NCBI RefSeq assembly: GCF_030272615.1
Contig: NC_081407.1
Location: forward strand, 377,145,632-377,209,631
Direction: 5' to 3'
DNA from: Cryptomeria japonica
Taxonomy: Eukaryota; Streptophyta; Pinopsida; Cupressales; Cupressaceae
DNA: 64,000 nt
Of the stretch, positions 41,501-54,000 are shown piece after piece. Under the pieces are notes generated by a model. It saw only the letters and a program-made list of their open reading frames with translations, had not been told where the DNA came from and searched no databases. The translations under genes and the position numbers were made by a program. Every line of letters begins with the position of its first letter. The first letter of the stretch is position 1.

Positions 41501-42868
41501 GAACGCTTTAAGGCGAGACTGGTGGCAAAAGGGTACACCCAAACCCATGGGATCGATTATACAGAGACATTTGCACCTGTAGCTAAAATCAATATAGTAC
41601 GTGTCTTGTTGTCTCTAGCTGCGAACTTGGATTGGCCATTACAACAGTTTGATGTGAAGAACGCCTTTCTACATGGAGAGTTGTCCGAAGAAGTCTACAT
41701 GGAACTCCCACCTGGATGCATGATACCAGAAATACATAGTCAAAAGGTGTGTAGATTACAAAAGTCACTATATGGATTGAAACAATCTCCGAGGGCGTGG
41801 TTCGAAAGATTCACAAAGTCTATGAAAGCCTTTGGTTACCGTCAAAGCAATTCAGACCACACTTTATTCCTAAAGAAACAACAAGGTAAGATCACTGCAC
41901 TTATTGTGTATGTGGATGACATGGTGGTTACAGGAAATGATCCTGAAGAAAGGAAGGCTCTATAGGTTTACTTGTCCAGATAATTCGAAATGAAAGACCT
42001 CGGTCCCTTAAAATATTTCCTTGGGATTGAAGTGTCTCGATCTGATAAAGGGATCTTTCTGTCTCAAAGAAAGTATGCCTTAGACTTGTTACGGGAAACT
42101 GGTATGTCAACATGTCAACCAGTTGATACACCAGTGGAAGAAAGATTGAAGTTATGTATTAAGTCTAATCAGGTACCAGTTGATAAAGGAAGATACCAGA
42201 GACTTGTAGGAAGATTGATGTACTTAGCACACACAAGGCTGGACCTTGCCTATGCATTGAGTATTGTTAGCCAGTTTATGCATAATCCTGGAGAGCAACA
42301 TATGAATGCAGTTATGCGCATTTTGAGGTATTTGAAGTCTACTCCTGGAAAAGGAATTTTATTCACTAAAAGGGAGGATTATCAAAATGTGGATGCATAT
42401 ACTGATGCTGACTGGGCTGGAGTAGTAGATGACAGGCGTTCTACCTCAGGTTATTTCACCTTTGTAGGAGGTAATCTCGTTACATGGAGAAGCAAAAAAT
42501 AGAATGTTGTTGCATGATCAAGTGCAGAGGCAAAATTTAGAGGTATGGCACTTGGAGTATGTGAAGCATTGTGGCTAAGACTTCTCCTAATAGATTTGGG
42601 CTATCCGCCTAGGCGGCCAATTCAACTATATTGTGACAATAAAGCAACTTGTGATATTGCTCATAATCCGGTTCAACATGATCGTACAAAGCATGTGGAG
42701 GTAGATAGATTCTTCATTAAAGAGAAGTTAGATGAGAAGATTGTGGAGCTGCCTATGATTCGATCAGAGGATTAGTTGGCCGATATTCCCACCAAAGCAG
42801 TTTCAAGTCGAGTGTTCTCGACATTTTTGGGCAAGTTGGGCATGTGTGACATCTATGCACCAACTTGA
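38534..42868 (+). pseudogene. Copia Gag-Pol polyprotein, one frame with eight stops
   Basis: The start is MGDSDSEVF at 38534; a single frame runs 1,444 codons to TGA at 42866. Domains in order: gag (UBN2-like), zinc knuckle CTHCNQTGHTKSHC (about 39325), protease WIIDSGATDQ (about 39565), pre-integrase and integrase with HRRLGHASF and HSDVWGPSKV (39990-40500), reverse transcriptase from WKAAMNEEM with YVDDM (41360-41930), and RNase H with DADWAGVVDDRRSTSGY (42400-42800). This protease-integrase-RT order is diagnostic of Copia. Internal stops: 38966, 40442, 41111, 41963, 41981, 42500, 42515 and 42773. No frameshift was found. It is not functional as it stands. Confidence 0.9.
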
Positions 42869-42875
42869 GGGGGAG

Positions 42876-43063
42876 TGTTGCGATATTCTGATTTTTCTGA
42901 TTCCTTCCTAAACTGGATTCTTTCCTAAACTGTCTTCTGATTTTTCCTTAACTGTTTTCAGATACTTTCCTATACTGTAGATAGTGTAGCTGTATGCATA
43001 ACGCACACAGCATGATTGTAGGATCTAGAGATGTATATGAACCTGTACAGATTCATTGTAATA
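42876..43063 (+). repeat. Copia 3' LTR, end missing or diverged
   Basis: It starts TGTTGCGATATTCTG directly after the polypurine tract. It matches the 5' LTR until ATTGTAATAA, then departs from it, so about 30-35 bases of LTR end are lost or replaced. Confidence 0.75.
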
Positions 43064-43068
43064 AGCAT

Positions 43069-43224
43069 CATATTGTTCATGTGTGATGAGGATGCAGGAA
43101 TCCCGCCAAGAGCCCGATTGTTGTGTGATGTGGACGCATGGATTCCGCCGTACAATGGATGAATCCCTGCCAAGCGCTGGGTGTGTTCCCCCAAGCGAAG
43201 GAACGTTGGGTGGAATCGATCACT
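43069..43224. repeat. In-frame minisatellite, right of Copia
   Basis: This continues the 39 bp unit array (GATTGTTGTGTGATGTGGA, CGCATGGATTCCGCC), about four degenerate units. On the minus strand it lies after the TGA that ends the N-terminal F-box frame at 43220. Confidence 0.65.
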
Positions 43225-44045
43225 CAATCATGTCAAGCAACTGCTCATACCGCTCGTCAAAGATCCCCACCACAAGAATAGACGAGCCATATGAAACCGT
43301 AGAGAAAACATTCGCATGCAGATCTTCAACATTTCGAGGTAATGGAGCTACTGTAACAGGGTTGATAAAAGCCTCATCTTGGATTTTGAAACCGCTAATA
43401 GTCGTAGGCGACGCTCCCTTCCAGAAAAGAACGCCATTACACTCAACCATTTCATTACAGGATATTCTAGATCTAGTTTCCCATGCAAACTGACACTTAA
43501 TCCTCCATGAATCTTCAACAAAGTGGTAAATTTGGAAGTTAAGTTTTGGAGAATTCGAGCTAACTACCAAATAAGGCTCTTTGTTTTCTCCCTCCACAAT
43601 ATGGACGAATTTCTCAGTCAAATCTATTTCTATCTCTGCATAAGATCTATCAAGGGGATTGCAAACAAATAATTGACTAGAAGATTTTCGAAATAACAGT
43701 AATCCCTGCCCTATGCTAAGCATAGGTATACTCTCTCTCAGGATTTGGGAGAATAAAGAGAGGGAGAGTCATCCATTTTTGTGCAGAGAAGCAGTAGACC
43801 ATGCAGCACCAATTTCTATATTCATCGTGACCACAGATAAGAAGCCATGGATTTCGGTTGAATAGCGAAGACAAAAAACTTTGTGAAGACAAAATAAAAT
43901 TCCATTCCTTACAAACCATGCGAGAGCTCCAAATTGATTGAAATGTAAGCTTTCCAAATATCAACTCCTTCATAGCTTGAGGCAGCTTAGATATATCCCC
44001 TTGTCCTGTGTATCCTTCAACTGTTGTAATCGATTTTCGCTCCAT
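43220..44045 (-). pseudogene. F-box/kelch protein, N-terminal half
   Basis: The first plausible start is the ATG at 44045 (MERKSITTVEG). An F-box follows: ISKLPQAMKELIFGKLTFQS, then SRMVCKEWNFILSS. F-box proteins are substrate receptors of SCF ubiquitin ligases. After RNPWLLICGHDE and the WMTLPLFILPNPE segment, the frame shifts within a GAGAGAGA run near 43735. It resumes as MLSIGQGLLLFRKSSSQLFV through FVEDSWRIKCQFAWETRSR and ECNGVLFWKGASPTTISGF, to a TGA at 43220. Frameshift, stop and Copia insertion are three independent lesions. Confidence 0.75.
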
Positions 44046-44138
44046 TTTTTTCAGCTCCCAAACTTCCGACCACTTAATGGCTTTGTATTTACAATTCAAT
44101 AAACCCTGAGTTAAGTATATATCTATTTCATCTTCACT

Positions 44139-44590
44139 CACTCCTTGTTATATGCGTTTGAGATTGGGTGCATTATTGGAATAAGAGCAACCGACATGCT
44201 AAAAAAAATATATATATAAAATAAAATAAATAAGAAAAAAATATGCCTTTCAGATGGAGTACCCTATTGCAATTAGAGGAGATGAGGTGGGGTAAGCTAT
44301 CTTCAATGTATTGGGGGTAGAGATCTATTAGTTAGAGCTTTTCCATTTGGTGTGTTTCAAGAATGATCTTATTAGTAAGAAAAAATTGAAACATTCAATT
44401 ATTGAACTTGTTTGTATTATAGATATGTTTATTTAAATATGTTCAGAAATGTTATAGATAACAAATATTATAGATATCAATTTAATTTTTATTTCAAATT
44501 TTTATTTTATTTTGAAATTGTCTTATTTACTATATACATAATCACATCAATTTTATGTGATACTTATTTTGATACTTAATTAATACATCT
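44139..44590. repeat. Third, diverged copy of a segment of the large duplication
   Basis: From CACTCCTTGTTATATG to TTTATGTGATACTTATTTTG, this matches 7546-8090 and 49126-49660 in order, with more substitutions and indels than those two have with each other. It lies directly upstream of the F-box relic's start side. Confidence 0.7.
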
Positions 44591-45060
44591 TATTTCTGGT
44601 AATTTTTATTGTTGAATTAAAGAAAAATATATACAAACACAACAATCATTTATTTCATTTATATAAAAACATGAATATACAACAAATAAATTTAAGAGAC
44701 TAGGACTATAAAGTAGATAATTTTAGTCTATACAAGAATTCAAAAAATTAATATCAATGTTTCTTGTTTAAAAAAATAATTGAACTTCAAATTGCCTCAA
44801 AAGTAGCCAGCGTCTTTAAAATAATTTGATCAATAAATTTCAAGGAATATTCTTAAACATGTTATTGTTTATCATTTGATCACATTTATTAATTGATCTA
44901 AATTCATAATTTTGGGTAAACAATATTCTTAAACATTATTCAATTGAATAGTGAAAACACAATTTTTCCCTATAAGAGTAAAATAAATATCTAACACATT
45001 GACATGGATAGGACGTATTATGTAAGATGGAGTAGATAAGGACCATTAGGGTTTTTTGAG
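44590..45060. other. Stretch without a recognised feature
   Basis: AT-rich sequence with no long frame and no repeat that I could match elsewhere in the window. Confidence 0.5.
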
Positions 45061-47075
45061 ACAATAGCTCTATAGGGGATGATTTAAAGGATGGAGGAGA
45101 GGGAATATGTGATAATGGTTGGGCATTACATGCAACTTGTTGCCTCTTGTACAATGGGTTTGTTGTCCGGAAGTGGATCTTGTTGGTTTTCTACTTTCAC
45201 CCTTGCTTTTGGGTTTTGTGGCCGCATATTTTGTGGTTGCCCCTATCTTGAATCTCATTTACTCAAACCCTTTTTTTCCTTTGTCTATGACCAGAGGATT
45301 CCCTTCATTAGTTCACTAGGTGAGCCATTAGTGGGGCTGGAATTCCTCTTCTACGCTTTGCTCCACTTTGGGGGGTTGGTGGGTGTTGCACCATTATTGG
45401 TGGCCTTTCCTGCTTTGCTATTTTTTTGTGTTATTGTTGGCTAAGGCTTTGTTGTTACCTTTGGCTCTATGTCCCTTCACTTCCCCCCATGTTTTTATCT
45501 TCTTCGAATGGTGCTTTTGTGGCTTATGTATTTCTCTTGGCCTTGTAGTGTTCGTGTGGTGATCTTGCATCTATTGATGCTTTTGGTGTGCTCCTCTAGG
45601 GTTGGATCAGTGATGGGAGAGTTGTGGTTGGTGGTGGCCCCTTCTTTTTGGTCACCTTTTTAAATTCTTTGTGTTTTTTTAGGTGTGGACTCTCCTATTT
45701 TGTTTTGTTGGTCGTATAGAGAGGGGCTTGTCTTTTGAACAGGGGGGTGTCCTTTAGTGTCGTGGGCCTCTTGGTTGAGATAGTATTTCCTTCCATTCAA
45801 GGAGGCTAGATTTTTTGTGTCCCTTCCTTCATGCCAAGGGTTTTGAAGGTGCTTCATTTTTTGTTCCTTTGAGTGACCTTTAGTGATGATCCTCTTAATG
45901 GGTGTGTTTCAGGTTTTTTTGTGTTATTTAGGATGGTGTTTCTCTTCTAAGTGGTTGTTCTTCTTGTGCTAAAGTGGGCAGACTTGGTATTGGTGTCGAG
46001 GGTTGGTTACCTTGGGGGGTTTTAATCGAAGAGGGCTCTTTATGCTACATGCCTACTTTGGCGTTGGGTTCCTATTGCTATTGGAGGGCGCTACCATTAT
46101 TAAGGATATTTTATTCTACATCTCGCTCCCCCTCTGATGTGTGGTTCCTTACTGGGTTAATGCCTATTGGCAAGAGTTTTGAAGGTACTTCATTTTTTTT
46201 CCTTCGAGTTCAATCCTATGGAGGTGGATTTTGAAGCTACAGTGTTTAGTTAGGCTCGTCTTGATGGGTGTGCTTGGGGATTTTTATGTGTTATTCAAAA
46301 TGGTCTTTCTCTTCATGGTGGTTTCTCTCCTTGTGCCAAAGTGTTTCTCTTCTTCGTGGTTACCTTGGGGGTTTTTAACTAGAGAGGGATCCATATATTA
46401 TGTGCCTTCTTTTGTGCTAGATTCTTTCTACTACTAGAGGATGCTACCATTCGTGAGGATCTCCACTTCTACCCCTTTCTCCCTCTTTCATGTGTGGTGC
46501 CTTGTTGGATTCATGCCTACGAGACTTCTCTTTCTATGTAGGTATTGGGGTCATTTTATTTCTAGATTATTTTTAATTAAATTTTCCCCTATGTCTCTCC
46601 TTTCTAGGATGCTATTCCTTAATGTTCTTGTTGACAGTTGACCTATTAAGGTGGCCCATGTTGGTATTTTTGATAGCCTTGCTAGCAAAATGTTGCAAAA
46701 TTGCTTCCAGAATTTGTTGGTTGTTGCTTGGCCTATGGTTGGTTTGTTTCCAACTCATAGGAAGTTGTTAACATTATGGTTCAGGGTGAATTCCTAAACT
46801 AATGTACCTGATTAGATGGTCTTGTGGTTTCAAGACTATGGTTCCTTCCAGTTATGGCTCGGGTCAAAAACCTCTCTTATAAAAAGGGTCTACCTTTTTG
46901 GGTGTTGTTTGGGTTGTCTCACTAGTTGTGAACTCTTCCCTTTTTCATGCCTCTGGGTGACTTTTTCTAGTATGATCCTATCTTAATTTTTATTTTGTTA
47001 TGGTATATGGGCCTATCCCACTTTTTTAATCAAAAAATGGATGAGATGTATTTGTATATTTAAAAAAAGAAAAAG
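45060..47075 (+). mobile_element. Unclassified retroposon, plus strand, with A-rich 3' end
   Basis: The element is GT-rich on the plus strand and ends GGGCCTATCCCACTTTTTT, then AATCAAAAAATGGATGAG and an A-rich tail (47058-47085). It contains internal diverged repeats: 45950-46210 and 46340-46560 share TGGTTACCTTGGGG, TATG...TGCC(T/A) and GAGG(A)T blocks. Related sequence lies in the opposite orientation at 9080-9870 and 50290-51000. The hydrophobic open frames are an effect of T/G composition; no reverse transcriptase motif is visible. It may be a non-autonomous element or a LINE 3' region. Confidence 0.45.
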
Positions 47076-47089
47076 AAAAAAGCAAGCAA

Positions 47090-47732
47090 ATACTAGTATA
47101 TTAATTCAAAATATAAACATTATAATACAAAAGTTAAAATGAAATCAGTCATGCCCAGAGAGGATAGAACATACTACAAGAAGGGAAACCACATAGATGA
47201 TGGTAAACATGTAGACCAAACCTAACCGGCTAGTAAGCTACAAAATGATTCTAAAAAATGAAGATGACAAAGACCATGGACCAATATGCTATATCTATCA
47301 TGGATATAATAATTTATTAAACATGAAAATATGGAGACGATAGGCTATAATACCCCTAATAAATAGAGATAAACAAAACCCCAATTTTTAATGAAGAGAG
47401 GAACTAGAAAGAGTTTGTATCCAAAGGACAATTTACTTAGAAAAATACTTGAAACCAAGCTAAAAAAAAGGCCCCTAGCTAGCTCAGAGGATCGTTTTCC
47501 CCCACTCCTTTGCCATCTAGTTTTCCTCCCTAAGACTACTTGTCACCAAACTTTTGATGCATAAATATATCCTTGGAGTCCTTTCTGAATCTTTCCTTAA
47601 GATGCACATTCCCAATATTTCAATGACTTGATTGGTGTAGCATAAGACATTGGGGTGCATGAAAGAGTTGTTAAAAAAGAGTGGCCTTTGATGGATAAAT
47701 GATCTCCTAAAATCCCTATTTTGCCTTAAAAA
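47090..47732. other. Stretch without a recognised feature, ending at the duplication boundary
   Basis: No gene was seen. The last bases read ATTTCAG, after which homology to 6195 begins. The bases before this point do not match the ORF upstream of 6195. Confidence 0.5.
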
Positions 47733-49741
47733 AAATTTCAGTTGTTCTATTCAAGGCTGATCTTCATGGTACGAGATAACTTCGTATACTAGGGTTTCTT
47801 ATTCAAGTTTTTCCTCAAAAAATTTCCACACAATTGACCCTTGTCGTAGAACAAATCATACTTTTTGTAGCCTTTTCAAAATTATCAACAAAAAATGAGA
47901 AGCAATTGAGACAACAAATGCAACAAAGAACCATAATTTTGTAGTACATCAAATGTATTTGAGAAAAAGAAAGATACCACTTGAGAAGGGTAAATATTCC
48001 ATAGGGCCTTAGGGAAAATTACATCTTATATAATATCAGGGACAATTTCTCTTTATATCGTTATGAAATTCCATAAGAAGACTCATTTTATGTACTTTGG
48101 AGTGAAGGCCCCTAAGGTTGGAAACTCCTAAACAATGAAGGAAACATAAATTATCAGGTTAACAGGATTATATTACATGGTTCATGGTGAAAGGAAGCAC
48201 CTAATGTAAGCAATAAGATGAAGCTAACATTGGAAACCTTTAATTCTTGAGAACCCCACATCTATACATTTGTAGATTCCTTAGAAATTATTTGGTTGAA
48301 AAACATAAACTGAATTAGAAGAAGGGAAAAAAATTTACAAAAGAAAAGATGAAGCAAAGAATGGATACCTAGTTTCCTCAAAAACATCACCTCTCTACAT
48401 CCACACAATCCTTGAGATGTGATGGTATGAGATGAATATACTTTTGCACAAGAGAGGAATATTAACTATTTAGTAAAGATAGAGAAAGTTCTTTTAAGGT
48501 CCCAATTTTAGTGCATCCCATGATATGATATCCTTCCCATCACCTTCACAAGGATTGCGAGAATGACATAAGATGGCCTAATGTTGTCGAGCAATATACA
48601 TGGCCTTTGATGTGACAAAGCCAATAGTTGAGCACCATCATTCCTAGGTAAAAATCATTAAGTTAAAATTTAAGGAGATACTGGGATCCTTACTACATGC
48701 CACATCTAACACATATCTTTGATACTTTAACTTTGCATCATCATTACCAAGCATTATTCCTAAGGATGACAACTTCCAAAGGAGAAAACTAGTTAGAAAG
48801 ACTGATCAATGAGATATAGCTAAATCTATTGGTTCCAAGGGTTAATATTTGTAAATTTCTTTCTTATTATGCCTAATTTCCACTTTCACAATTCTACAAT
48901 CTTTGTTAGCTAATGCATAAATATAGTCATTAGCTTATCTAAAATAATATTTTATACTAAAATATTCAATCCTCTGCAAGAGTGGCCACACCTCTTGAAG
49001 AACATTCCTAATTCTTCATAGGCTAAGGTAGGTTATACATCCCTTTCTTGCACATCCTTTATGTGTTGCAATTAATTTTTTATCCATTCCTTTCATCTCC
49101 CAAGCCTCCAAGCATATAATCGTCACTCCCTGTTATATGCTTTTGAGATTGGGTACGTTATTGGGATAAGAACAACAAATGTGCAACAAATATAAATTAA
49201 AATAAATAAGATAAGAAGATGCCTTTTAAATGAAGTATCTTATTGTGATTAGAGGAGCCAACTTGGAGTAAATATGCAGTAAATATAGATTAAAATAAAA
49301 CTTAGCATAGCTATCTTTAATGTATTAGGGTGGAGATCTATTACTTAGTGCTTTTTCTCTCAAGAATGATCCTATTAAATATAATTTCAAAACTAAAAGT
49401 TTGAGATGAGCATCATTAAATTTTATATGAAAAATATGTTTCCTTAAAATTTTAAAATACTATATATTGACCTCAAATCTATGACAAAAAATTGAAACAT
49501 TCAATCATTGAAATTGTTTGTATTATATATACGTTTATTTAAAAAATATTATAGATATCAATTTAATTTTTACTTCAAATTTTTATTTTATTTTTAAATT
49601 GTGTTATTTACTAGATGCATAAATACATCAATTTTATGTGATACTTATTTTGAAATATAATGTTTATTATTAATATTAATATTCGTAATTATGTCATTAC
49701 TCTGCATCCTTTGTTGTCATTGTATATATTTCTTTAATGTT

Positions 49742-49904
49742 TTCTACTACCTTAAATATCTAAATACATCTATATAAAATATGCCAAGAGATATTAATCT
49801 CAAGGCACCTATTATAAATTTTTATTGAGAATTGATAGATGCCTCAAGAATGATACCTCTTGACATATTTTAGATATATGTATTAAGATATCTAAGCTAG
49901 TAGC
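49742..49904. repeat. Fold-back hairpin, copy 2 of 8169-8330
   Basis: The same stem-loop as in copy 1 with a handful of substitutions (for example GATAGATGCC for GATAGGTGCC). The stem remains well paired. Confidence 0.65.
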
Positions 49905-50289
49905 ATCCACAGTGCAACATGTAAAGTATTAATTTATCACCTTTTATATTTAAATGAAAAATTGATTATTCTTTACAAATCAAGATGCATATCATATTTA
50001 TTCAAATGTACACTAGCACTTCATAATTGACGAGACATTTCATCTTTTAAACCAAAAATTTAATCTCAACTATTAACTATTCCTTGATTCATTAACACAT
50101 CTTTCTCTATTATTTTAGTTTCAACGATTCATTTCTTCTTATTTTTATGCATCCGTTATTTGTTCACACCAATCTCTCATATAATTTTGGTCAAATTCTT
50201 TCTCTTGTTCTTTTTGTTTCTCTTTAGTTGTAAGACTTATTACTTCCTCTTTTTGTGCATTTTCCATTTGTTCACATCATTTTTTTTAA

Positions 50290-51000
50290 TAAAAGAAGGA
50301 CATGCCTATACCTTAACAAAAAAGAAAAAATGGGATAGGCTTGCACCAGAACAAGCTTCCACAGACGCATGTAGAGAGAAGAGCTCACACGTAGTGAAAC
50401 GATCTAGACAACACTAAAAAAACAAAACCCCTTTTTGAAAAGAGGCTTTTGATTGGTGTCATAAAACATGGGAATCAAAGTCTGAAGAAAATGAGACTAC
50501 CTAATCAAAATAGAAGGGGTTTAGGAACACCTCGAACTATTATTTTAATAACCTCCCTTAGGCTAGGATCAAACCAACCAAGAGGACAAACAATAACCAG
50601 CAAATTTTACAAGGCTTCCGACAACCTATTACCAACATAGCTATCAAATAAACCAAATAGGGCCACCTCCATAGGTCAACTGTAAATAAAAATAATGGGG
50701 AATAGATTCCCGATGAAGTAAAACATAGGGGGAAGGGCTCCAAACAAAGGACCATAGAAAAAATGATCCCAACACCTACAAAGAAGGAGAGGTCCCATAG
50801 GAAAGAACCCAACAAGGAACAACAAACAAAAATGGGAGCGAGGGGCAAAAGAAAATATCCTCAGGAAGGGTAGCATCCTCCAACAACTGGAAGAAACTAG
50901 AACCAAAGAAGGCACATAGAAAATAGAGCCCTCTTTGGTTAAACGCTTGCAAGATAACCTTCCCACAATACCTATCCAAAGTTCATCCACTTTAGCTTAA
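50290..51000 (-). mobile_element. Unclassified retroposon fragment (minus strand), copy 2
   Basis: Equivalent of 9080-9870. The minus-strand frame (50990-50676) is a little longer than in copy 1 and begins DELWIGIVGRL, matching the plus-strand element's RLGIGVEGWLPWGVLIEEGS region in order and spacing. Confidence 0.45.
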
Positions 51001-54000
51001 GGAGAGAAACCACTATGAAGAAAAACACTATCCCAATTTATGTCTATTTATGGACTATCTCAAAGCATCCAACTAAGAGATTAAAGTTTGCTTGATAGCA
51101 ATTGCTTCATCCATTGAAGATTTCCCAAAGAGAAAAGTGTCAAATGTGAAGAGCCAATTTGTGAAGGAATAGGGAACAACTAAGATAGAAATGCACCTCT
51201 CTAAATTTTATTACCATTTGCAACTTTTATGGATCTACTCAGCCCTTAAACCATTAAAATGAAGAGAAAAGGGGAAGGGGATCTCCTTGACAAACTCCGT
51301 GAGTTGAAGTGAAAAACCGACATGGATAACAATTTACTATTACTTAAAATTTTGTTGTTCATATACATGATAAAATCCATTTACACTAGCTATGAAAAAA
51401 ACCAAATTTCTAAAGGATGGCTATGATGAATGTTCATTTATCTTTATCATATGCCATTTTGCATGCCAACATTTAGAATCACTACAAAAACATTTTCTAG
51501 ATTTGTAGAATGAAGGATCTCATTAGCAACTATTTCTCCTTCTAAAGTCTCCCCACCATGGACAAAGTCATCCTATTCTTTGGAGATGATAGATGAAATC
51601 AATTTTGATAGTCTCATAGAAATTTTCTTTATAAAAATTTTCTAGACTGTGTTGCAAAGTGTTATTAGCCTAAAGTTAGAAAAAGTGGATGGATGCATTT
51701 TTTTTGGAATGATGACAATGTAGGTTGTGTTGAAATAATTTATCTTTTTTTTGTTCCCTTTTTATTCTTATAGGATAGAAATACATCTCTCCTAACAAAA
51801 GACCAACACTTTTGGAAAAAAATCATGGCAAATCTATCAAGCGTAGGTTCTTTATTTGAGGCCATTTAGAAAAAATTTGTAACCTTTTCAATGGAAAAAT
51901 CCGCCATTAGCATTTTATTATGGTTCTCATCTACAAGTTTTAGAAGGAACCCTAGTGGAGGTGAAATTTGAAGATCTTCTTGATGTTCTCACAACAAGAT
52001 AAAATTTCTAAAAAAATTATGGTTCTATCTTTAATCTCATTATGTTTGACTAGCTTATAACCATTAGTAGTGAGAATTATTTCTAATTTATTTATTTATT
52101 TGTTTGTTCACTTTTGTAGATGTTAGAAGAACTTGGTACTCTTGTCACTCTGAGCTAACCAAGATTCTGCTGACGTATGTTTCCAGTACAATTATTCTCT
52201 GCAAAGTATCTCTTCCAATTCTAACTTGAGCATATTTTATCTTGCAAGGGAAGCATTATCCATACAATATCCAATGGCTCTCTTATATTAATCTGATAGC
52301 TCTTGTTGAACCCTTTCTTTATTAGTGAAGATATTTTAGAATGCATTTTGTTCTATTCTTCAATTTTTCCTTTTACAAACTATAATTTGTTACTTATTTG
52401 GTACATTCTTTAATTCATAGTAAAAGGATTTTAATTTCAACATGATTCCAACAAAGGTAGAAAGGCACAATATCTAAACCACATGGACTCAAAATTGAAG
52501 GATGTAAGTCTTTATGGTGTTTTCGTAGTGTTTTGAAGGAGGATGGAAAACTCATTGGACCCTATGAATCGCATAAGGAAGGGAGAAAATTCCATTGGAG
52601 AAGAGAGGCAAGAATAAAAAATTAGAAGCCTGTATAATGTTTTCGGAATTTAATAAAAAACTTGTCTTTTGTTTATCCAAGTGTAGGAGCCATTTTAATG
52701 GATGCAATTGTAATGGTTAAAAAACGTGAGTGATGAAGAGATCAAGAGGAAATATTTTCTTCACTCTAAGGAGAGATGGAAGTTTCAATATGGATTTACC
52801 TTCAAAAAATTTATCCATATTATATTTTAAAAAGGGGGAAATTCACTAGATCCAATCTCTTAGGGAAGAGATTGAATACTAAATGAATTGACAATGGGAT
52901 AGAAATGACAAGCTAATCCCTCTTTTGGAATGAAAAAATATTGAGTTATGTGTTGTAGGACTAAGTGTTAAAGTAGAAAGAAACTTATTATAGCTTGAGA
53001 TAGAAGCATGAGATGAAATTGTGCACCTGGATTTGGCTACAATATGTCGAGACGAAGCTGCCCTGTGAATTTGATGAAAAGTTGTCACGACCGTGCTGAA
53101 AGTGTCTACTGTCCTCTGAAAAATCTGCGAAATGAAAAAAGTCTTTTCCGCCTCTCCAAATGGATTCTGAATATGCAAACAGAGTTGTGCAGCTACAACC
53201 TACACACAGAAAAGACAAGAAAAGGGGTTCGGATTGGGGGTTTGCCTTCAGGGCAAATACTAGTTTTTGAATTATCCAAATGATGAAAGAAAGTACTTGC
53301 AAGTAAATATAAATGAAATAATGAAATGTAATTCACCTCAAGCGATGTTTTTGATAGAATCTAGGTAGATTTGATTGTATTAAATTGAATGTTGAAAGGG
53401 ATCTCTTCTTTAGTGGTTGAATCCTTCACTTGAATGAGACACCTAGCCTTGAAGGAAGACTTGAGAATGCTCAATGCTAGAATGGAATGCTTGAATGCTT
53501 GAACTTATGCCCACTCTTCGCTTATCCAACTTTTTTCTTCTTGAACTCATGAAAATGAGAAGGAAAATTTGACATTTATACTTGTTAATTAGGGTTAACT
53601 AATTGACTGATTTTTCATCACAGGCTGACACAGGGAAAGTTTTTCCCATTTTATGCAAAGTCTAATGCAAAGATAGGACAAAATAGGGAAAGGAAAAGGG
53701 CACCACACCCCTATCCTAAGAGAAAAGGGGTGCCACACCCATATCCTAGGAGGGATAGGTGCGCCACACCCTAGTCCTACCCCTGTCTCAAGACAGGACG
53801 CAGGTTCAAGTAGTGCGAAGGGCTGCACAAGTGGAGTTTCTGGGGGTTGAGAAAATCTTGGATCTCTGATCAAGCTTGGGAATTCGAATTGGAAATGTGA
53901 AGACACTAACATGGTTGAAAATTGCAAGGGTCACAATTTTATGACACTATATTTATCCCCCACTTTAGCGGGAGTATAAGCATACACCAATACTGCTAGT

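Larger units (their letters stand above)
38271..43063 (+). mobile_element. Ty1/copia LTR retrotransposon inserted in the F-box gene
   Basis: The element has a 5' LTR, primer site, one polyprotein frame, polypurine tract (42866-42875, TGAGGGGGAG) and 3' LTR. It sits inside the minisatellite of the F-box gene, in the opposite orientation. I could not define a clean 5 bp target-site duplication: the 5' flank ends TTCATTG, and the 3' LTR loses homology to the 5' LTR at about 43063, lacking the last 30-35 bases. Confidence 0.9.

Noticed and set aside
47775-47787. ATAACTTCGTATA, identical to one arm of a loxP site
   Set aside because: Only one arm is present, with no spacer or second arm. Copy 1 has ATAACTTTGTATA at the same place, so it is a chance single-base variant.
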